Positions 5,433 to 12,232 of a DNA stretch of 19,961 bases are shown one piece after another. A model generated the notes under the pieces. That model was not told where the DNA came from. It did not search any database and saw only the letters and a list, made by a program, of their open reading frames with translations. The translations under genes and the position numbers were made by a program. This DNA is from an uncultured Parabacteroides sp. (GTDB lineage Bacteria > Bacteroidota > Bacteroidia > Bacteroidales > Tannerellaceae), in contig NZ_CAJJWO010000090.1 of assembly GCF_905196875.1 (NCBI RefSeq), forward strand, positions 1 to 19,961, written 5' to 3'. Position 1 is the first letter of the stretch; each line of letters begins with the position of its first letter.

Positions 5433-8294
5433 ATGTCGATATTAAGATACCTTTTCATATTGTCAGCTTGTTCGCTGATTACTTCTGAATTACAAGCTCA
5501 GTTTCTGGATTATGGTGCGGATCCGGCCCGGTTTAAATGGAATGTAGCGAAGTTGCCGCACTACAATCTTATTTATCCTCAGGGCAACGATTCAATGGCT
5601 TACCGGTATGCTTTATATCTTGAAAATGTATATCCGCGCGTTAAGAAGACGATAGGAGAACCGATGAAGATCAAATTTCCGGTTATTCTCCATCCTAGCA
5701 GTATGTCGTCGAACGGACTGGTTTCGTGGGCGCCGCGCCGTATGGAGTTGATTACGACTCCTTCGTCGAAACTGGATGCGCAAAGCTGGGACAAGCATCT
5801 GGTGTTGCATGAATCGCGCCATGTGATTCAGATGGGAAAACTGATGCATGGTATATTCCGGCCATTGTATTATATAATAGGGGAGCAGGCTGCGGGTGTG
5901 GCCGCCTTCTTTTTACCGACCTGGTTTCTGGAAGGGGATGCGGTAAGTACTGAAACGGCTATGTCGAATGCCGGACGGGGACGGTTGCCGGAATTCAATA
6001 TGACCTATCGTGCCCAGATGCTGGGAGACGGAAAATTGTTTTCGTTTGATAAGTTACTGCTCGGCTCTTATAAAGATTATACCGGCGATTATTATGCGTT
6101 GGGGTACGATCTGACCTCTTATGCCCGTTATCGTTATGGCAGTGATATCTGGGACAAAACGACGAGTCGCTATGTGTCTGTCCCGTTCCTTTTTTCTTCG
6201 GCCTTCAAACATCATACGGGGATCAGTATAGATAAGCATTATAAGGAAACATTTGATTATCTGCTGGATGAATGGAAGAAGCAAGATACGGCTGTACTTG
6301 TTCCTTCTTATCTTTCTCCGGCGCAAGATAAATATACCTCTTACCGGTATCCCCAGTTATTGAACGACTCTTCTGTTATTGCAGTTAAATCCGGTTTGGA
6401 AGATCTGAACTCCCTGGTCTTACTGACAAATGGAAAAGAAAAGCGTTTGAGCTATATCGGACGTATCAACAGTCGTCTTAACCTTCGTAACGGACAGGTT
6501 TTCTGGACTGAAATTGTACCGGGGCTTCGCTGGACACATGAGAATTATTCAGTATTGAAACGTTATGATCTGGCAACCGGACATATTACGACTCTCACTC
6601 CGTGTCAACGTTATCTGGCACCTGCTATCGATGAGGCTGGAAAGACGGCTGCCGTTTCCCGTTTTACTATAGCCGGGAAGAGTGAACTTGTACTGGTCGA
6701 TCTGGAAAATGGAAAAGAACGGGTCTGTTTCGATGTACCCGACAATGCTTTTATCAAAGAGTTGACGTTCGGAGAAGATGGGAATGCGATCGCCATAGCT
6801 GTCAGCGATGCCGGAATAGGGATTCTGCAATTGAATACTCAAACTGGTGATTGGACCGAACTGATAGAGGCTACTTCTGCCAATATTACCGCTCCGGTCT
6901 GGAATAAAGGACGCTTGTTCTTTGAATCTGGTGTTTCCGGTACGAATAATATTTATAGCCTGAATCTTTCGGACAGTCTGGCTTATCGCTTGACCTCTTC
7001 CCGGTTCGGTGCTTTCGACCCGGCTTTCGATCCGCAAGGGGACCGTTTATTCTTTTCGGATTATCAGGCAAAAGGATACCGGGTGGCTTCCCTACCGACA
7101 GATAGTTTATTGGCAGAGGCCACGAATTTGGGCCAGCCGTATCGTTTCCCTTTAGCAGAGACACTGGCAGAACAGGAACAGTTCAATCTGGATTCGGTCC
7201 GGATGGATTCGATCGACTTCAATCCTGTACCATACCGGAAAGGATTGCATACGTTTAAAATACATAGCTGGGCTCCGTTCTATTATGATGTGGCCGAGGC
7301 GATGAACAGTGGAGCCGATGATCTGGCTACCATCGTAAAGCCCGGTGTCATGGTATTATCGCAGAATTCGTTGAATACGGCTATCATGCAGGCCGGTTGG
7401 TATTATAAGAAAGGGTATCACCACGGTAGGATGGCTTTTACCTATAAAGGTTGGTTTCCAGTGTTCGACCTGGCTCTCGATTATGGAGAGAAAGCATTCG
7501 ATATGAGCTGGACTAAGAATGAGGAAGGGAAAGAAGTTACTCAATTGCAATATACCCATCGTAACCAATTGGAAGCCGATGTCCGCGTTTATCTGCCTTT
7601 TAACCTGACAAGAAATCATTATACACGTGGTATTCAGCCTTCTCTTACCTATTATTATACCAATAATAGATACCAGCAGTTCGAGAGTAGGAAGTTTAGA
7701 AATTTCCAGTATATCTTACCTGAGTTACGATTTTATAATTATCGGCAGCTGGCACAACGTGATATTTTGCCTCGCTGGGGATATCAGGTTCGTTTGCAGT
7801 ATCTGTATTCTCCCTTCAATACAGAGAATTATGGGGATTTATATGCTGCACGTCTGACGACTTATTGGCCGGGAATTATTCGTAATCATGGTTTGATGCT
7901 TCGTTTCGGTTATCAATATCAGACATTGGACGGAAAGTCGTTGTATCTTCCCAAACGTTTGCTCGATGAAACACGCGGGTATAATTATTTGTATCAGACC
8001 CGCCAGCAATGGGCGTTCAAGGCAGATTATGCCTTTTCGATCTTTTCACCCGATTTAAGTCTGGGACAATTCGTTTACATCCGTCGTTTGAGGGCGAATC
8101 TTTTTTATGACCTAACTCGTAACGAGGCCCGTAAGGCCGGGGGATGGACTACCCAAAGCTCGTATGGTACTGACCTGATATTCGACTGGAATCTCCTTCG
8201 TATGACTTTCCCTTTAACTACGGGTGTGCGTCTGATACAGCCAATTAACTATGGCAAATTCCAGGCAGAGATGCTATTCTCAATTAGTTTTTAA
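5433..8294 (+). CDS. Exported zincin-like / TolB-propeller / outer-membrane barrel protein
   Basis: A 953-residue envelope protein. The N-terminus is a signal peptide cut near the QAQ at 21-23. Residues about 35-290 look like a peptidase_MA-type zincin: HESRH at 126-130 is an HExxH motif, and WFLEGDA at 164-170 resembles the downstream helix with the third zinc ligand (Glu167). About 305-560 contain PD40/TolB-like propeller blades (AFDPQGDRLFFSDYQ). About 630-953 are rich in alternating aromatic strands (YTHRNQLEADVRVYLPFNL, YWPGIIRNHGLMLRFGYQYQ) and end in Phe after SIS, the usual C-terminal signal for an outer-membrane barrel. So it is probably anchored in the outer membrane by the barrel. 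Whether the zincin domain is active is untested. It is divergent from the two-component operon, with a shared spacer carrying tandem repeats, which suggests it is a regulated target or part of the sensing circuit. Confidence 0.8.
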   Translation: MSILRYLFILSACSLITSELQAQFLDYGADPARFKWNVAKLPHYNLIYPQGNDSMAYRYALYLENVYPRVKKTIGEPMKIKFPVILHPSSMSSNGLVSWAPRRMELITTPSSKLDAQSWDKHLVLHESRHVIQMGKLMHGIFRPLYYIIGEQAAGVAAFFLPTWFLEGDAVSTETAMSNAGRGRLPEFNMTYRAQMLGDGKLFSFDKLLLGSYKDYTGDYYALGYDLTSYARYRYGSDIWDKTTSRYVSVPFLFSSAFKHHTGISIDKHYKETFDYLLDEWKKQDTAVLVPSYLSPAQDKYTSYRYPQLLNDSSVIAVKSGLEDLNSLVLLTNGKEKRLSYIGRINSRLNLRNGQVFWTEIVPGLRWTHENYSVLKRYDLATGHITTLTPCQRYLAPAIDEAGKTAAVSRFTIAGKSELVLVDLENGKERVCFDVPDNAFIKELTFGEDGNAIAIAVSDAGIGILQLNTQTGDWTELIEATSANITAPVWNKGRLFFESGVSGTNNIYSLNLSDSLAYRLTSSRFGAFDPAFDPQGDRLFFSDYQAKGYRVASLPTDSLLAEATNLGQPYRFPLAETLAEQEQFNLDSVRMDSIDFNPVPYRKGLHTFKIHSWAPFYYDVAEAMNSGADDLATIVKPGVMVLSQNSLNTAIMQAGWYYKKGYHHGRMAFTYKGWFPVFDLALDYGEKAFDMSWTKNEEGKEVTQLQYTHRNQLEADVRVYLPFNLTRNHYTRGIQPSLTYYYTNNRYQQFESRKFRNFQYILPELRFYNYRQLAQRDILPRWGYQVRLQYLYSPFNTENYGDLYAARLTTYWPGIIRNHGLMLRFGYQYQTLDGKSLYLPKRLLDETRGYNYLYQTRQQWAFKADYAFSIFSPDLSLGQFVYIRRLRANLFYDLTRNEARKAGGWTTQSSYGTDLIFDWNLLRMTFPLTTGVRLIQPINYGKFQAEMLFSISF

Positions 8295-8296
8295 TG

Positions 8297-8354
8297 CGGG
8301 GTAACAACGCTACTTGAAACTTCTTTAATAAGCCCCGAGTTGCCTATAGGCAGC
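8297..8354. terminator. Possible weak terminator between convergent genes
   Basis: The 49 bases between the two stop codons hold CGGGG (8297-8301) with CCCCG (8333-8337), and a small GTTGCC-TATA-GGCAGC hairpin at 8339-8354 that overlaps the stop of the minus-strand gene. There is no clear U-tract, so confidence is low. Confidence 0.25.
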
Positions 8355-8910
8355 AGAAATGATTGAGTCTGTTACATTTTCGTCCCATCTCATACGCCTC
8401 TTGCAGAACAGGGTTACCCTTAATCTCTCCAACATGCCATACACCTCCGCAGAATACATATCCTTTTATTGTCGGATTTTCCAGACAATCGAGGAATCCT
8501 TTGAAGTTGGTTACGATACGTTCCATTATTGCAGGATCATCCTCTGCTGCGGTAGCTATGAAATAAAACTCCTTGTTTCTCATTTCCGTATAAGGGCCGC
8601 AGCAACGGTCTATCAGCATTTTCATCTGTGCACTCATAGCATAGAAATAAACAGGAGTTGCCATGACAATAATGTCTGCCCGTAGTATTTTGTCGATGAT
8701 TTCGGCAGCATCGTCTTTTTGCGGACACGGTTTTTTGTATTGGCTGCATACGCTGCACCCCAAGCAAGGATGTATTGTCTTGTCTCGGAGAAATACTTTC
8801 TCCACTTTATTGTTGCTATCCATTGCACCACGCATAAATTCATCACAAAGCATGTCGGAGTTTCCTCCTCGACGCGGGCTGGATGATAAAATCAAAACTT
8901 TCTTTGGCAT
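8344..8910 (-). CDS. Iron-sulfur-flavoprotein-like NAD(P)H-dependent oxidoreductase (flavodoxin fold)
   Basis: A 188-residue cytosolic FMN protein of the NADPH-dependent FMN reductase family. The N-terminal phosphate loop is LSSSPRRGGNSD (8-19). The compact cysteine motif Cys49-x2-Cys52-x2-Cys55-x6-Cys62 is that of iron-sulfur flavoproteins, which bind a [4Fe-4S] cluster near FMN. ADIIVMATPVYFYAMSAQMKMLIDR is the second FMN-contact region. Known relatives move electrons to O2, H2O2, quinones or other acceptors; the substrate here is not deducible. The C-terminus (RKCNRLNHFCCL) contains extra cysteines and is not a part I can match to relatives. It diverges from the AraC gene; the shared spacer holds three AATCCGTAA sites, so the AraC protein probably controls it. 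Confidence 0.85.
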   Translation of the reverse strand: MPKKVLILSSSPRRGGNSDMLCDEFMRGAMDSNNKVEKVFLRDKTIHPCLGCSVCSQYKKPCPQKDDAAEIIDKILRADIIVMATPVYFYAMSAQMKMLIDRCCGPYTEMRNKEFYFIATAAEDDPAIMERIVTNFKGFLDCLENPTIKGYVFCGGVWHVGEIKGNPVLQEAYEMGRKCNRLNHFCCL

Positions 8911-8938
8911 ATTCTTATGTTATTTATATTTTCTGCTA

Positions 8939-8946
8939 CAAAGTTC
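8939..8946 (-). promoter_or_regulatory. Probable -7 box of the iron-sulfur-flavoprotein gene
   Basis: On the minus strand the sequence is GAACTTTG, one base off TAnnTTTG, 28 bases before the ATG at 8910. The inverted AATCCGTAA site at 8978-8986 lies about 30 bases further upstream, a position suited to activation. Confidence 0.35.
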
Positions 8947-8977
8947 GGAATAAAGAAGAGTTTTCTTGGTAGATAAA

Positions 8978-9068
8978 TTACGGATTGCATAACCCCAATT
9001 ACAGATTTATGATGCAGAGAGAATATGTAAGTTTATGTAATCCGTAAACAAGGTTATACAATCCGTAA
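8978..9068. promoter_or_regulatory. AATCCGTAA operator array between the flavoprotein and AraC genes
   Basis: AATCCGTAA occurs at 9039-9047 and 9060-9068 on the plus strand, exactly 21 bases apart and each followed by a matching GGTTnTA. It occurs once more, inverted, at 8978-8986. The longer match around the outer copies (GGTTATnCAATCCGTAATTT, each on its own strand) shows they are true relatives. Two half-sites at 21 bases is the spacing used by AraC-family dimers, so I infer these are binding sites for the adjacent regulator. No gene lies in 8911-9153. Confidence 0.7.
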
Positions 9069-9099
9069 TTTGGGTTGTAGAAGTGACGGAAGTATCCGG

Positions 9100-9107
9100 T
9101 ATTTTTG
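9100..9107 (+). promoter_or_regulatory. -7 promoter box of the AraC-family gene
   Basis: TATTTTTG fits TAnnTTTG; a TTG at 9075-9077 could serve as the -33 box with a 22-base spacer. The leader would be about 40 bases. The promoter starts 31 bases after the last AATCCGTAA site. Confidence 0.45.
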
Positions 9108-9153
9108 TAATCGAGATACGAATACTGTACACTGAATAATCTGTAAGTAGGAT

Positions 9154-10056
9154 ATGGAAAAGAAAAAAACATTGGATTTTAAGACCGTATATGATTGTAA
9201 CTGTTGCCTGGCCTGCAAGACGTTGCATCCGCAGGTAAGTCTTATCAATCTGGAGAACCCATCGTTAGAACAGGATACCGTCAAGTTTGAGTTTTATGCT
9301 ATCCTTCTGATAGAGAATTACCCTGATGAATCTTCATGTTGCGGACGGAAATACTATGATTATTCCAATGCAACAATGGTATTTCTTACCCCTGGTGAAA
9401 TTTTCCGTATGAGTGAGGAGAAAACCTTGCCCGGCAAAGGCTACCTGCTGGTGTTTCACCCGGACTTGCTATTTCAGACCACACTGAAGAATCACATAGA
9501 GAATTACACATTTTTCCACTATCGCAAGGATGAGGCATTACACCTGTCACAGCATGAAACGGAAAAAGTCACCTGCTGTCTATGGAATATAGAAGAAGAA
9601 CTGCATCACTCGATTGATATGCATAGTAGCACTATCCTCTCCCGGTATATCGAATTGTTGCTGGACTATTGTACCCGCTACTACGAACGTCAGTTTATCA
9701 CCCGTGAGAATGAGAATAAGACTATTCTGGAAAAAATGGAACAATTGCTCGATGATTATATAAGTTCCGGTAGACTGCAAAATGGTAAACTGCCTGCAGC
9801 CGACTATCTTGCGGAGAGACTCAATCTTTCCACATCCTATTTCAACGACCTGCTGAAATTTGAAACAGGCAAGACGCTGGAACAGTATTTCGAACTCAAA
9901 CGGTTAGAAGTTGCTAAACGGATGTTACTGAAATCCGATGCCACACCAGCCATCATAGCCCGTCAACTTGGGTATCCGAATGTGCAGTATTTCAGTCTTA
10001 TATTCAAAAAAATAACGGGTGTTGCACCTAGCGATTACCATTATTCACAAAATTGA
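9154..10056 (+). CDS. AraC-family transcriptional regulator with Cys-rich N-terminus
   Basis: A 300-residue regulator. Residues about 24-180 form the AraC-type effector domain (TLHPQVSLINLEN near the start; FLTPGEIFRMS as part of the cupin-like barrel). About 208-298 form the two-part AraC DNA-binding domain (LAERLNLSTSYFNDLLKFETGKTLEQYFELKRLEVAKRML, then IIARQLGYPNVQYFSLIFKKITGVAPSDY). Unusual are Cys15, 17, 18 and 21 in DCNCCLAC, just before the conserved TLHP segment, together with a CC pair at 62-63 and another CC in TCCLWN. These could sense thiol oxidation or a soft metal(loid), which is inference. Likely targets are the divergent flavoprotein gene and its own promoter through the AATCCGTAA sites. 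In Bacteroidota, AraC regulators of this kind often sit beside flavodoxin-fold reductases. Confidence 0.9.
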   Translation: MEKKKTLDFKTVYDCNCCLACKTLHPQVSLINLENPSLEQDTVKFEFYAILLIENYPDESSCCGRKYYDYSNATMVFLTPGEIFRMSEEKTLPGKGYLLVFHPDLLFQTTLKNHIENYTFFHYRKDEALHLSQHETEKVTCCLWNIEEELHHSIDMHSSTILSRYIELLLDYCTRYYERQFITRENENKTILEKMEQLLDDYISSGRLQNGKLPAADYLAERLNLSTSYFNDLLKFETGKTLEQYFELKRLEVAKRMLLKSDATPAIIARQLGYPNVQYFSLIFKKITGVAPSDYHYSQN

Positions 10057-10137
10057 AAGTTGTCATTTTGATAAGTGCGTGAAGTCATTGTGATGACTAA
10101 GTCGGGAAATTATGTATTAAAAAAGAATAAATAATTG

Positions 10138-10186
10138 TTCGTGATATTACGAATAGAATATTGTTCGTATATTTGCGAATAATATT
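10138..10186. promoter_or_regulatory. Two ArsR-type palindromic operators over the arsR promoter
   Basis: Site 1 is TTCGT-6-ACGAA (10138-10153). Site 2 has 11-base arms at 10157-10167 and 10176-10186 matching at 10 of 11 positions, separated by eight bases. Those eight bases, TATATTTG (10168-10175), are a perfect -7 box, so a dimer on site 2 would cover the promoter. ATTGTTCGT is repeated 26 bases apart (10134, 10160), which confirms the two sites as copies. Autorepression by the downstream ArsR is the natural reading. Confidence 0.8.
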
Positions 10187-10194
10187 TTTATTCT

Positions 10195-10521
10195 ATGTCA
10201 AGAAAAGATTTTACAACTGAACAAGAAAGATTGGCCCGTTTTGCTAAAGCATTGGGGCATCCTATCCGTATAGCCATATTGCAAATGTTGGCAAGTCAGG
10301 AATGTTGTTATCATGGGGACATGTCGGAGGTACTGCCAATTGCCAAAAGTACCCTTTCACAGCATTTGAAAGAACTGAAAGATGCCGAATTGATACAAGG
10401 AGAAATTATTCCTCCTACAGTTAAGTATTGCATTAATCAGGAGAATTGGGAAGAGGCTAAAAACTTATTTTCTTTATTCTTTGTCGCTATCAAAAAGAAA
10501 GAAAACTGTAATAATAAATAG
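10195..10521 (+). CDS. arsR: ArsR-family metal(loid)-responsive repressor
   Basis: A 108-residue winged-helix repressor. The N-terminal helices (ERLARFAKALGHPIRIAILQMLA) and the recognition helix (IAKSTLSQHLKELKDAELI, 49-67) are standard for the ArsR/SmtB family. Candidate ligands are the vicinal pair Cys37-Cys38 in QECCYHGDM, at the position where classical ArsR has CxC in the DNA-recognition region, plus Cys79 in VKYC and Cys105. This is not the textbook ELCVCDL motif, so arsenite is the likely inducer mainly because of the following arsM gene. The ATG is 20 bases after the -7 box. It starts an apparent two-gene operon, with 48 bases before arsM. Confidence 0.9.
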   Translation: MSRKDFTTEQERLARFAKALGHPIRIAILQMLASQECCYHGDMSEVLPIAKSTLSQHLKELKDAELIQGEIIPPTVKYCINQENWEEAKNLFSLFFVAIKKKENCNNK

Positions 10522-10569
10522 AAATATTCATTATCTCCGTATAAGTACGGATCGCTTAAAATTATATAT

Positions 10570-11382
10570 ATGAAAACGAACGAAGAGAAAAAAGCATTAG
10601 TCAAAGAACAGTATAGCCAACTGGCACTAAACAGTGATTTATTAAAATCCGGTTGTTGTTGCGGTACAAAACCTATGGCTCCCTCAAAAAAGGTCTTTAC
10701 CATAATGAGTGAGGATTACAGCCAGCTGAAAGGATATGAAGCTGATGCCGATTTGGGGGTAGGGTGCGGACTGCCTACCCAATATGCCGGTATAAAGGAA
10801 GGAGATATAGTTTTGGACTTGGGGTCGGGAGCTGGTAACGACTGTTTTATTGCCAGAGCCGAAACAGGTGAAAGCGGTAAAGTGATCGGGATTGATTTTT
10901 CTCCGCAAATGATTGAGAAAGCTCGTAAAAATGCGATAAAACGAGGGTATACGAATGTGGAATTTATCGAAGGAGATATAGAAGACATACCACTGGCTGA
11001 TAATTCAATAGATGTGGTCGTAAGTAATTGCGTCTTGAATCTTCTTCCTGAAAAGAATAAGATTTTCAAAGAAATACATCGTGTTCTCAAACACGGAGGT
11101 CATTTTTGTGTATCGGATGTGGTTTTGAACGGTATATTTCCAAAAGAGTTTACGGACAATGCATCCATGTATGCCGGTTGTATTGCCAGTGCGATTCAAC
11201 GGGAAGATTATTTGGCAGAGATTGAAAAGGCGGCATTTGCAAATATCGAAGTCAAACGGACAAAAACAGTCCTGATTCCTGACGAGGTATTGGAAGAACA
11301 CTTGGATGAATCGACAATATCCGGCTATAAAGCAGGGAATGTAGGGATATATTCCATCACCGTGACCGGTGAAAAAATATAG
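10570..11382 (+). CDS. arsM: ArsM: arsenite S-adenosylmethionine methyltransferase
   Basis: A 270-residue cytosolic enzyme that transfers methyl groups from S-adenosylmethionine to As(III). The SAM site is VLDLGSGAGNDCFIA (81-95), with GIDFSPQMIEKA (107-118) following. Cysteines match the three conserved arsenic ligands of ArsM proteins: Cys66 in GVGCGLP, Cys154 in SNCVLNL and Cys204 in YAGCIAS. A CCC run at 29-31 lies near the position of the fourth, N-terminal catalytic cysteine of eukaryotic and algal ArsM. All family motifs and the length are intact. It follows arsR and is presumably repressed by it. No arsenate reductase or arsenite pump occurs in the window. Confidence 0.93.
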   Translation: MKTNEEKKALVKEQYSQLALNSDLLKSGCCCGTKPMAPSKKVFTIMSEDYSQLKGYEADADLGVGCGLPTQYAGIKEGDIVLDLGSGAGNDCFIARAETGESGKVIGIDFSPQMIEKARKNAIKRGYTNVEFIEGDIEDIPLADNSIDVVVSNCVLNLLPEKNKIFKEIHRVLKHGGHFCVSDVVLNGIFPKEFTDNASMYAGCIASAIQREDYLAEIEKAAFANIEVKRTKTVLIPDEVLEEHLDESTISGYKAGNVGIYSITVTGEKI

Positions 11383-11407
11383 TAGTAGCTATTTTAATTT
11401 GAAGAAT

Positions 11408-11600
11408 ATGACAGATCAGCTTGACTTATTGACGGAAGAGGAATTAAAAGATTTGGTAAGAATATATGCCAGAAATATTTATGCACTTGACGGAGTGTGG
11501 TTTCGGTCCATGGAAACGGAATGTGGAATGGGACGCTACGTTGCATGATAAGCGAGCGTGGACGAGGTTTACCAGTACTACGATCAGTAATTTGGGTTAG
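11408..11600 (+). pseudogene. Frameshifted, truncated relic of a small protein gene (possibly DUF6125-like)
   Basis: From ATG at 11408 the frame reads MTDQLDLLTEEELKDLVRIY, then ARNIYALDGVWFRSMETECGM, and then shifts: GRYVA and a stop at 11546-11548. Dropping one G from the GGG at 11530-11532 continues as DATLHDKRAWTRFTSTTISNLG before a stop at 11598-11600. The restored sequence (LDGxWFxSxExxxGMDxxxxHDxxAWxRF) resembles proteins I know as DUF6125-like, usually about 160-190 residues; the C-terminal two thirds are missing. The family label is from memory. The remaining intergenic DNA up to 11680 holds only the next promoter. It sits directly behind arsM, so it may once have been the third gene of that operon. 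Confidence 0.6.
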
Positions 11601-11620
11601 ATAATCAGTGATTTATATAC

Positions 11621-11650
11621 TTTTATATTGGATACTATTCTGTAATTTTG
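11621..11650 (+). promoter_or_regulatory. Promoter of the flavodoxin gene
   Basis: TAATTTTG at 11643-11650 fits TAnnTTTG; TTTT at 11621-11624 stands at about the right distance for a weak -33 box. The start codon is 30 bases downstream. Confidence 0.45.
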
Positions 11651-11680
11651 TGTCATAACAAATAGAAATAAAAATTACAT

Positions 11681-12226
11681 ATGACAGCAATGAAGGTTAA
11701 AGGTATGATTATGGTAGTGATCATGATATTATGTATCCCCATAAATGCACAGAAGCAAAGTGATAAGACATTGGTTGCTTATTTTTCGGCAACAGGAACA
11801 ACGGAGAAAGCAGCTAAGTTGATTGTAGAAGTTACAGGTGGAACGCTCTATGAAATACAACCTGAAAAAGAATACGTCGCTGCAGACTTGGATTGGCATG
11901 ACAAATCCTCGCGTAGCAGTGTTGAGATGTCAGATGTCAAATCACGCCCTGCGTTGAATTCTAAATCTGAAAATTTTGCAGGTTACGATACCATTTATAT
12001 AGGTTTCCCTATTTGGTGGAATTCTGTTCCAAGAATCATCAATACTTTTATTGAAAGCAATGATTTTGCAGGCAAGACGATTATTTCGTTTGCAACATCG
12101 GGGAGCAGCAGTATTACTAATGCAGAAAAAGAGCTACAGGAAACCTATCCTGATATGAAATGGCAGAAGGGTCGACTTCTGAATGGTGCGACTAAGGAAG
12201 ATATTAAGAAATGGACTAAAAAATAA
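11681..12226 (+). CDS. Flavodoxin with N-terminal signal peptide
   Basis: A 181-residue FMN-binding flavodoxin. The phosphate loop is FSATGTTEKAAKL (35-47) and the second flavin loop is YIGFPIWWNSVPRIINTF (106-123). Residues about 5-23 (VKGMIMVVIMILCIPINAQ) form a hydrophobic segment ending in an NAQ cleavage-like site, so the protein may be exported or membrane-held, which is unusual for an FMN electron carrier but seen in other Bacteroidales flavodoxins. The start could also be ATG at 11690 (MKVKG), which gives a more typical signal peptide. It is followed after only 6 bases by a flavin reductase-like gene, so the two are very likely co-transcribed and may act on the same flavin or electron-transfer pathway. 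Confidence 0.85.
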   Translation: MTAMKVKGMIMVVIMILCIPINAQKQSDKTLVAYFSATGTTEKAAKLIVEVTGGTLYEIQPEKEYVAADLDWHDKSSRSSVEMSDVKSRPALNSKSENFAGYDTIYIGFPIWWNSVPRIINTFIESNDFAGKTIISFATSGSSSITNAEKELQETYPDMKWQKGRLLNGATKEDIKKWTKK

Positions 12227-12232
12227 ATTATT

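Noticed and set aside
6549..7037. 162-residue minus-strand open frame
   Set aside because: Antisense to the propeller region of the barrel protein; low-complexity shadow translation.
10084..10097. Hairpin GTCAT-TGTG-ATGAC after the AraC gene as a terminator
   Set aside because: Only five base pairs and no following T-run; not strong enough to annotate.
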